Assembly (NCBI GenBank): GCA_946410395.1
Contig: CAMKAE010000110.1
Location: 1-7,301, forward strand
Source of the DNA: an uncultured Clostridia bacterium
GTDB lineage: Bacteria > Bacillota > Clostridia > Christensenellales > Aristaeellaceae
Length of the DNA stretch: 7,301 bases
Direction: 5' to 3'
The translations under genes were made by a program, and so were the position numbers. The notes below the pieces were generated by a model. The model ran no database searches. It was not told where the DNA came from and saw only the letters and a list, made by a program, of their open reading frames with translations. This document shows positions 1 through 4,049 of the stretch, piece by piece (the first letter of the stretch is position 1; each line of letters starts with the position of its first letter).

Positions 1-1
1 G

Positions 2-55
2 GCCGACCTGCCCATCGGGCTCTCGGTGCTGGTGACGGACGAGCCGGGAATGTGA
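2..55 (+). CDS. 3' end of an unidentified protein gene (partial)
   Basis: Seventeen in-frame codons ending in TGA at 53-55 encode ADLPIGLSVLVTDEPGM. The gene begins outside the window. The frame was chosen because its stop lies eight bases before a strong + strand terminator (64-94), the arrangement expected at the end of a transcription unit; a second frame is also open here but runs on through the terminator hairpin, and the third is closed at 33-35. The fragment is too short to assign a family, and I do not recognise it. It converges on the aldolase gene. Function unknown. Confidence 0.6.
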   Translation, partial: ADLPIGLSVLVTDEPGM

Positions 56-63
56 GCGCGCGG

Positions 64-94
64 GGCCGCTGTTCTTCGGGACAGCGGCCTTTTT
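64..94 (+). terminator. Rho-independent terminator of the left-edge gene
   Basis: An 11-bp stem (64-74 with 79-89, one T-G wobble) is closed by a TTCG tetraloop at 75-78 and followed directly by five T residues at 90-94. UUCG loops are exceptionally stable in RNA. It sits 8 nt after the TGA at 53-55, so it ends the + strand transcript entering from the left. Confidence 0.92.
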
Positions 95-101
95 CGCACG
101 C

Positions 102-125
102 AAAAAAGCCCGGCCGGAGCCGGGC
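102..125 (-). terminator. Rho-independent terminator of the aldolase gene
   Basis: On the - strand, a 7-bp stem GCCCGGC/GCCGGGC (125-119 with 114-108) has a TCCG tetraloop and runs straight into six T residues (complement of 102-107). It lies 17 nt past the aldolase stop and only 7 nt from the oppositely directed terminator at 64-94, so the convergent pair insulates the two transcripts. Confidence 0.9.
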
Positions 126-142
126 GGGAATGTTCCGGGAGA

Positions 143-1108
143 TCAGGCCTTGCCGTTGCAGCCCAGCACGTCCACGATCTTGTGGCGCACAATGCCGCGG
201 ATGGCGTCCCGGGCCTCGGTGAGGTACTGCCGGGGATCGAAGTGATCCGGATGCTCCACAAAGTGCTTGCGCACGGAGGCGGTGAAGGCCAGGCGCAGGT
301 CGGAGTCGATGTTGATCTTGCAGACCGCCATGGAGGCCGCCTTGCGCAGCTGCTCCTCGGGGATGCCGACGGCGTCGGGCATGCGGCCGCCGTTCTCGTT
401 GATGATCTTCACGAACTCCTGGGGCACGCTGGAGGAGCCATGGAGCACGATGGGGAACCCGGGCAGACGCTTGGAGACTTCCTCCAGCACGTCGAAGCGC
501 AGGGGCGGCGGAACCAGGATGCCGTCAGCGTTGCGGGTGCACTGGGCCGCGGTGAACTTGTAGGCGCCGTGGCTGGTGCCGATGGCGATGGCCAGGGAGT
601 CGCAGCCGGTGCGGGTCACAAATTCTTCCACTTCTTCGGGATGGGTGTAGGAGGAATCCTCGGCGGAAACCTTCACCTCGTCCTCGACGCCGGCCAGGGT
701 GCCCAGCTCGGCTTCCACCACCACGCCGTGGTCATGGGCATATTCCACAACCTGCTTGGTGATCTTGATGTTCTCCTCGAAGGGCAGGCCGCTCTTGTCG
801 ATCATGACGGAGGAGAAGCCGCCGTCGATGCAGCTCTTGCAGGTCTCGAAGTCGGGACCGTGGTCCAGATGCACGGCGATGGGCAGATCGGTGTCGGCCA
901 CGGCGGCCTCGATCATCTTCATCAGGTAGACGTGCTTGGCATACTTGCGGGCGCCGGCGGACACCTGCAGGATCAGGGGGGCGTTCTCCAGCTTCGCGGC
1001 TTCGGTGATGCCCTGGATGATCTCCATGTTGTTGACATTGAAGGCACCGATGGCATAGCCGCCGTCATAGGCCTTGCGGAACATTTCGGTCGTGGTTACG
1101 ATGGCCAT
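143..1108 (-). CDS. fba: Class II fructose-1,6-bisphosphate aldolase
   Basis: A 321-aa cytosolic, zinc-dependent aldolase that reversibly cleaves fructose-1,6-bisphosphate into dihydroxyacetone phosphate and glyceraldehyde-3-phosphate in glycolysis and gluconeogenesis. Seen: GAFNVNN at 21-27; HLDHG at 80-84, giving catalytic Asp82 and zinc ligand His83; VEAELG with Glu134; GTSHGAYK with zinc ligand His180; VLHGSS with zinc ligand His223; and the phosphate-binding KINIDSD near 264-270. No signal peptide or membrane segment. At 321 aa it is longer than the roughly 285-aa Bacillus-type enzyme: an added stretch at 238-300 (GGRMPDAVGIP, then FVEHPDHFDPRQYL) matches, from memory, the subgroup that includes the Giardia enzyme. 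The start was set at MAIVTT because a perfect AAGGAGGT lies 7 nt upstream; the frame stays open to 1444, but that part is Arg-rich and overlaps the terminator and the neighbouring gene. It has its own promoter at 1142-1170. Family call very sure; other ketose-bisphosphate substrates (tagatose type) are less likely. Confidence 0.95.
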   Translation of the reverse strand: MAIVTTTEMFRKAYDGGYAIGAFNVNNMEIIQGITEAAKLENAPLILQVSAGARKYAKHVYLMKMIEAAVADTDLPIAVHLDHGPDFETCKSCIDGGFSSVMIDKSGLPFEENIKITKQVVEYAHDHGVVVEAELGTLAGVEDEVKVSAEDSSYTHPEEVEEFVTRTGCDSLAIAIGTSHGAYKFTAAQCTRNADGILVPPPLRFDVLEEVSKRLPGFPIVLHGSSSVPQEFVKIINENGGRMPDAVGIPEEQLRKAASMAVCKINIDSDLRLAFTASVRKHFVEHPDHFDPRQYLTEARDAIRGIVRHKIVDVLGCNGKA

Positions 1109-1115
1109 GGGAAAG

Positions 1116-1123
1116 ACCTCCTT
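1116..1123 (-). promoter_or_regulatory. Ribosome binding site fixing the aldolase start
   Basis: The - strand reads AAGGAGGT, fully complementary to the anti-Shine-Dalgarno sequence, 7 nt before the ATG at 1108-1106. This decides against the longer open frame that continues upstream. Confidence 0.93.
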
Positions 1124-1141
1124 ACTTAATTGGGTTGATTC

Positions 1142-1170
1142 ATTGTACCACAGAAAAGGCGGGATGAAAA
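1142..1170 (-). promoter_or_regulatory. Sigma-A type promoter of the aldolase gene
   Basis: On the - strand, TACAAT (1147-1142) is preceded by TGG, giving an extended -10 TGGTACAAT. A -35-like TTTTCA (1170-1165; 4 of 6 consensus bases) sits exactly 17 nt away. The predicted start of transcription is near 1135, giving a leader of about 27 nt with only the Shine-Dalgarno site in it. This makes fba its own unit. Confidence 0.8.
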
Positions 1171-1174
1171 GGGG

Positions 1175-1195
1175 AAAATTGCGCCCCGGGGCGCA
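1175..1195 (-). terminator. Probable terminator of the aldo/keto reductase-like gene
   Basis: A perfect 16-nt palindrome TGCGCCCCGGGGCGCA (1180-1195) lies 11 nt past the stop of the upstream gene. On the - strand it is followed by ATTTTCCCC, a short and interrupted T tract, so termination may be partial. It lies just upstream of the aldolase promoter. Read-through into fba is possible. Confidence 0.65.
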
Positions 1196-1206
1196 GTTGG
1201 GCGATT

Positions 1207-2355
1207 TCAGGCAAAGAGCGCGGCGGTCTCCGCCATGCGGTCGGCGATTTTTACGCCGAAGGGGCAGCGGGACTCGCAGGCCCGGCAGGCGATGCACTCG
1301 TCGGCGCGATGGGCTAGCGCGGCGTAGTGCCCCCGCAGGGAGGCCGGAACCTCTGGCTGCAGTTTGGCCAGGTCGGCGAGCTTGTTGACCATGGCGATGT
1401 CGATGTCCTTCGGGCAGGGCTTGCAGTGCCCGCAGTAGGTGCATTCGCCGCCGGCGTAGGCGTGCTCCGGGGCGGAGGCCAGCAGAGAGGCGTAATCCTT
1501 TTCCGCCTCGCCCGCGGTCTCGTAGGCCACGGCCGCGTCCACCTGCTCCGCGCTGTCATAGCCGCACAGCACCGAGGCCACCGCGGGCTTGGTCAGGCAG
1601 TAGTGGATGCACTGCACCGGCGTCATGGCCACGCCGAAGGGAGAGCGGTCCGCGTCGAAAAGCCGGCCGCCGGCGAAGGGCTTCATGCAGGTGAGGCCCA
1701 CGTCGAGCTGCTCGCAGATCCGGTACATCCGCGCGCGGGCCGGGTCGATGCCACCCAGCGCGGGATCGGCGTAGTCGCTCTGCAGCAGCGTGTCCAGGTC
1801 GTCCATCGGGGGCATCAGGTCGAAGGCCGGGTTGACGCTGAAGAGGATCATCTCCACCAGCCCGGTCTGCGCGGCCCGGACCGCCATCTCCGGGTTATGG
1901 GTGGACAGGCCGATGTGGCGGATGGTGCCCGCCGCCTTCAGGGACAGGACATAGTCCAGGAACGGTCCCTGCATGGCCCGCTCCCAGTCCGACTCCCGGT
2001 CCACATAGTGGATCATGCCCAGATCAATGTAGTTCGTGCGCAGGCGGGTCAGCAGATCCTCAAAGGCCGCCTTGCACTTCGCCACGTCCCGGTCGCGGGT
2101 GTACTGGCCGTTCTGCCAGGTGGAGCCCACATGGCCCTGGATGTACCATTCTTCCCGGCAGCCCGCGATCCCCTTGCCGATGATGTCCCGGGACTTGGGA
2201 TCGGGCATCCAGCAGTCGATGATGTTGACGCCCAGCGCATGCGCGTGCCGGATCACCGCCGCGCTCTCCTCCTCCGGATGCCGCTCCAGCCATTCCCCGC
2301 CGAAGCCGATCTCGCTGACCATCAGGTTTGTCTTGCCCAGTCTTCTGTAATGCAT
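1207..2355 (-). CDS. Aldo/keto reductase-like protein with C-terminal 2x[4Fe-4S] domain
   Basis: A 382-aa soluble protein: an aldo/keto reductase TIM barrel (about 1-285) fused to a ferredoxin-like domain (about 300-368). The N-terminus RRLGKTNLMVSEIGFGG (4-20), YIDLGMIH (109-116) and GTIRHIGLSTHN (143-154) are AKR signatures. Cys305/308/311/314 (CTYCGHCKPCP) and Cys354/357/360/364 (CIACRACESRCP) fit two 4Fe-4S clusters. Of the usual Asp-Tyr-Lys-His tetrad, Asp47 and His116 remain, but the Tyr position after Asp47 aligns by eye with Asp52 in DCWMPD, and the usual TK motif reads Gly74-His75 in YIQGHVG, so classical NADPH-dependent carbonyl reduction is doubtful. From memory, DCW and IQGHxGSTWQ are shared by many clostridial relatives, so this is a subfamily trait and not damage. 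Presumably an oxidoreductase taking electrons through its clusters; substrate unknown. The start was set at MHYRRLGKTN by the TGGAGGTT site 6 nt upstream and by homology; the frame continues open to 2487 without family similarity. Confidence 0.9.
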   Translation of the reverse strand: MHYRRLGKTNLMVSEIGFGGEWLERHPEEESAAVIRHAHALGVNIIDCWMPDPKSRDIIGKGIAGCREEWYIQGHVGSTWQNGQYTRDRDVAKCKAAFEDLLTRLRTNYIDLGMIHYVDRESDWERAMQGPFLDYVLSLKAAGTIRHIGLSTHNPEMAVRAAQTGLVEMILFSVNPAFDLMPPMDDLDTLLQSDYADPALGGIDPARARMYRICEQLDVGLTCMKPFAGGRLFDADRSPFGVAMTPVQCIHYCLTKPAVASVLCGYDSAEQVDAAVAYETAGEAEKDYASLLASAPEHAYAGGECTYCGHCKPCPKDIDIAMVNKLADLAKLQPEVPASLRGHYAALAHRADECIACRACESRCPFGVKIADRMAETAALFA

Positions 2356-2361
2356 TGCCTC

Positions 2362-2369
2362 AACCTCCA
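2362..2369 (-). promoter_or_regulatory. Ribosome binding site fixing the reductase-like gene start
   Basis: The - strand reads TGGAGGTT, ending 6 nt before the ATG at 2355-2353. It supports MHYRRLGKTN as the N-terminus, where AKR homology also begins. Confidence 0.85.
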
Positions 2370-2405
2370 GGATCTTGATGATGATGTGAGATTCTCCGGA
2401 CAGGC

Positions 2406-2434
2406 GTGTTTCTCCTCTTTTTGTGGAAAAACAC
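2406..2434. promoter_or_regulatory. Imperfect inverted repeat in the divergent intergenic region
   Basis: Arms GTGTTTCTCC (2406-2415) and GGAAAAACAC (2425-2434) pair in 9 of 10 positions around a 9-nt centre. It lies in the 178-bp gap between the - strand reductase-like gene and the + strand 85-aa gene. It could be a repressor operator or a leader hairpin of the reductase-like transcript. I found no convincing -10/-35 pair for either gene in this gap. Confidence 0.35.
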
Positions 2435-2533
2435 TGCCCCATGCGGCTGTCCCTTCGTATCAACGGGTGAAAGCAACTGCAAGCCACTGACCAGAAACCA
2501 AATCAAAAACCGAAGCAGGAGGAGGAAAAACGT

Positions 2534-2791
2534 ATGACAGACATGGTGAACAGCGCGGCCGGAATCAGCACGGTCCCGGATCCGGAACTGAAAAACACCG
2601 TCGGAGGCAAGGGCGGGATCGACATCCCCAGCAAGCCGATCGCGGACATCGTCAGCTCGATCATCTGCGGTGGACACGACTGGGTCGCGACCGGCCGGCA
2701 GGCCGAGGTTCCGTACTTTATCTTCTGGACAAAAACCCAGGTCCAGCTCAGGTGCTCGAAGTGCGGCAAGGTCACATGGAAGGACAAGTAA
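2534..2791 (+). CDS. Small uncharacterised protein, possible Cys-His metal site
   Basis: An 85-aa protein that I do not recognise. It is very likely real: an AGGAGGAGG Shine-Dalgarno (2517-2525) sits 8 nt before ATG, third codon positions are mostly G or C as in the neighbours, and a strong terminator follows 15 nt after TAA. Residues 1-35 are polar, Gly-rich and probably disordered (PDPELK, then GGKGG). The C-terminal half holds Cys45-x2-His48 (CGGH), an aromatic stretch YFIFW at 61-65, and Cys74-x2-Cys77 (CSKC), together a plausible single zinc site in a small beta-rich ribbon. The tail is basic (GKVTWKDK). No signal peptide or convincing membrane helix. It stands alone, divergent from the reductase-like gene. 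It might bind nucleic acid or act as a partner protein, but nothing here proves it. Confidence 0.8.
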   Translation: MTDMVNSAAGISTVPDPELKNTVGGKGGIDIPSKPIADIVSSIICGGHDWVATGRQAEVPYFIFWTKTQVQLRCSKCGKVTWKDK

Positions 2792-2806
2792 AAGACCAGG
2801 AAAGAA

Positions 2807-2846
2807 ACGGGAGCCCGGCTTCACAAGGCCGGACTCCCGTGTTTTT
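2807..2846. terminator. Bidirectional terminator between the 85-aa gene and the amidohydrolase
   Basis: A 15-position stem (2807-2821 with 2826-2840; one C/A mismatch at 2814/2833 and one T-G wobble) closes on a CACA loop. On the + strand it is followed by GTTTTTGG (T run 2842-2846), ending the 85-aa gene. On the - strand it is followed by TTCTTTCC, T-rich enough to help end the amidohydrolase, whose stop is at 2859. It serves both convergent genes. Confidence 0.85.
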
Positions 2847-2858
2847 GGCGGATGGGAT

Positions 2859-3713
2859 TTATCCAACCCCCAGCAGCCGAGCCGCATTCCCGCCCAGAAT
2901 GGCCGCCTGCTCCTCTGCGCTCAGCGGGAGGGCGCGGATCTTTTTGATCTCGGCCTGCAGGCTGCCCCAGGGGCTGTCGGTGCCAAAGAGCACGCGCTCC
3001 GGGCCGAAGGCGCGGATCACCGCCATGGCGGCGTTGGGGGTCAGCATCATAAGGCTCTGCGCATCCGGGTAGGCGTCGTCAAAGGCGGGGGTCATGCTGC
3101 CCAAGGAGAAGGCGGTGTCGATGTATGCGCCGGTCTCCGGGAGCAGGCGGATGCCCTCCTCCCAGTCCCGCCAGCCGCCCATGTGCGCGGCGATCAGGGT
3201 CACGGGGCCGGCGGCGTCCATGGCCCGGCGGATCCGCACGGGCAGGGCGTCGTCCGATCCGGGCAGGCCCACGTCCCAGCCGGCGTGAACCAGCACGATC
3301 AGCCCGAGGACCGCGCAGCGCCGGAGGATTTCGATGCAGCGCGGGTCGTCCATGGGGGTCTGCTGGTAGCAGGGGTGCAGCTTGATTCCGCGCACGCCGG
3401 CCTCCGCCAGCCGGTCCAGCTCCCGCTCCCAGTCCTCAAAGGCTGGGTGCATGGCTCCAAAGGAGAGCACCCCCGTCTGCGCCGCGGCGGCGTTGGTGCG
3501 GATCACGCTGTCGTTGATGTGTGCCACCTGTCGGGGACTGGTGGCCACGGGCTGCACCACGGCCAGGTCTGCACCGGCCTCCCGCAGGTGTGCCGAGAGG
3601 TCGTCGGCGGTGCCGTCGGCAAAGAGGGCCGTGCGGCTTTTGGCCTGCATGTCCGCCAGGGCCGCCGCGGCGATCTTCGGCGGGAAGGTGTGGGTGTGGA
3701 TGTCGATGATCAT
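2859..3713 (-). CDS. Amidohydrolase-family metal-dependent hydrolase (amidohydrolase_2 type)
   Basis: A 284-aa cytosolic TIM-barrel hydrolase. Seen in order: MIIDIHTHTF with His6-x-His8 on strand 1; GIKLHP with Lys111 and His113; VLVHAGWD with His143; AAHMGG with His177; and LFGTDSPWG with Asp246. This His-x-His...His...His...Asp pattern and the closing FGTDSPWG are typical of the amidohydrolase_2 branch (relatives of ACMS decarboxylase and other hydrolases and decarboxylases on carboxylic substrates). Substrate not predictable; the neighbours give no pathway clue. Length is normal for the compact members. The start was set at MIIDIHTH, where the family begins, with GGAGAGGG 7 nt upstream; an in-frame ATG 22 codons further up would overlap the promoter at 3751-3779. 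It is transcribed alone and converges on the 85-aa gene. Confidence 0.88.
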   Translation of the reverse strand: MIIDIHTHTFPPKIAAAALADMQAKSRTALFADGTADDLSAHLREAGADLAVVQPVATSPRQVAHINDSVIRTNAAAAQTGVLSFGAMHPAFEDWERELDRLAEAGVRGIKLHPCYQQTPMDDPRCIEILRRCAVLGLIVLVHAGWDVGLPGSDDALPVRIRRAMDAAGPVTLIAAHMGGWRDWEEGIRLLPETGAYIDTAFSLGSMTPAFDDAYPDAQSLMMLTPNAAMAVIRAFGPERVLFGTDSPWGSLQAEIKKIRALPLSAEEQAAILGGNAARLLGVG

Positions 3714-3720
3714 GGCGCTG

Positions 3721-3728
3721 CCCTCTCC
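3721..3728 (-). promoter_or_regulatory. Ribosome binding site fixing the amidohydrolase start
   Basis: The - strand reads GGAGAGGG, 7 nt before the ATG at 3713-3711. It is weaker than the other sites in the window but is the only purine-rich block near this start. Confidence 0.7.
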
Positions 3729-3750
3729 GTTATCGCAGATTTGCACGCCG

Positions 3751-3779
3751 ATTATACCCGCTTTGCCCCCCGCGCGCAA
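3751..3779 (-). promoter_or_regulatory. Sigma-A type promoter of the amidohydrolase gene
   Basis: On the - strand a perfect -10 TATAAT (3756-3751) is spaced 17 nt from TTGCGC (3779-3774), which keeps the TTG core of the -35 box. A run of seven A residues (complement of 3791-3797) just upstream may act as an UP element. The leader would be about 31 nt. Confidence 0.75.
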
Positions 3780-3809
3780 GAAACGGCCTGCTTTTTTTGT
3801 GCATTCAAC

Positions 3810-3821
3810 CCATCATGATGG
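3810..3821. repeat. 12-nt perfect palindrome, possible operator
   Basis: CCATCATGATGG reads the same on both strands. It lies about 30 bp upstream of the amidohydrolase -35 box and about 73 bp upstream of the rnj -35 box, a position suitable for a dimeric regulator. No second copy was noticed nearby. Confidence 0.3.
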
Positions 3822-3894
3822 AATACCCTTCCAAAAGCCGAACATTTTTTGATAAAAATGCGGGATAATTGGGCCGAATATCGTTATTTTTACA

Positions 3895-3924
3895 TTGATT
3901 TTTGAATAACTATTGTGTTATAAT
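3895..3924 (+). promoter_or_regulatory. Extended -10 promoter of RNase J
   Basis: A perfect TATAAT (3919-3924) preceded by TGT gives an extended -10. A -35-like TTGATT (3895-3900) lies 18 nt upstream, and A/T tracts at 3841-3894 could serve as UP element. The predicted transcription start is near 3931, leaving a leader of about 119 nt before the ATG at 4050. Confidence 0.85.
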
Positions 3925-3976
3925 GAATTACCTGAAGATGAAAGTGAGTTTGAAGCCTTATCGCGAATGAAATACT

Positions 3977-3995
3977 CGCCGGCGGCAACCCGGCG
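3977..3995 (+). other. G+C-rich hairpin in the RNase J leader
   Basis: CGCCGG (3977-3982) pairs with CCGGCG (3990-3995) around a 7-nt loop. Flanking it, TTATCG (3958-3963) can pair with CGATAA (4021-4026), which would enclose the hairpin in a larger structure. A 10-nt palindrome ATCTGCAGAT (4026-4035) touches the Shine-Dalgarno AAAGGAGG at 4037-4044. I recognise no known riboswitch. Confidence 0.4.
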
Positions 3996-4049
3996 GTTGA
4001 TCGTTATAGCCTCAAAGCACCGATAATCTGCAGATGAAAGGAGGCCCTC

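Larger units (their letters stand above)
3714..4049. other. Divergent intergenic region between amidohydrolase and RNase J
   Basis: These 336 bp contain no convincing protein gene. They hold the amidohydrolase promoter and ribosome site (3721-3779, - strand), a 12-nt palindrome (3810-3821), an A+T-rich stretch (about 3835-3910) with a weak hairpin CATTTTT/AAAAATG (3843-3860), the rnj promoter (3895-3924) and the rnj leader (about 3931-4049). The sharp drop in G+C is what one expects of a control region in a G+C-rich genome. Confidence 0.75.

Noticed and set aside
182..1129. A 315-codon open frame on the + strand across the aldolase gene
   Set aside because: Antisense shadow of a confidently identified gene; the translation is rich in His, Gly, Val and Ala, as expected from reversed G+C-rich codons, and matches no family.
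1109..1444. A 112-residue N-terminal extension of the aldolase frame
   Set aside because: Arg-rich, overlaps the 3' end of the neighbouring gene, its terminator and the aldolase promoter; the internal ATG has a perfect ribosome site and matches the family's start.
2356..2487. A 44-residue N-terminal extension of the reductase-like protein
   Set aside because: No AKR similarity, and the Shine-Dalgarno site points to the internal ATG at 2355.
1327..2490. A 387-codon + strand frame opposite the reductase-like gene
   Set aside because: Antisense shadow with low-complexity His/Arg/Ala composition and no matching motifs.
3714..3779. A 22-residue N-terminal extension of the amidohydrolase
   Set aside because: It would overlap the TATAAT promoter and precede the conserved MIIDIHTH start.
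2670..3818. A 382-codon + strand frame across the end of the 85-aa gene and the amidohydrolase
   Set aside because: It crosses a terminator hairpin, overlaps two supported genes, and has shadow-like composition.
3843..3860. A+T hairpin CATTTTT/AAAAATG as a terminator
   Set aside because: No gene ends before it on either strand and the stem is weak; more likely part of the A+T-rich promoter region.
3931..4049. Known riboswitch or T-box in the rnj leader
   Set aside because: None of the conserved cores I know (for example T-box, SAM, TPP, purine) is present.
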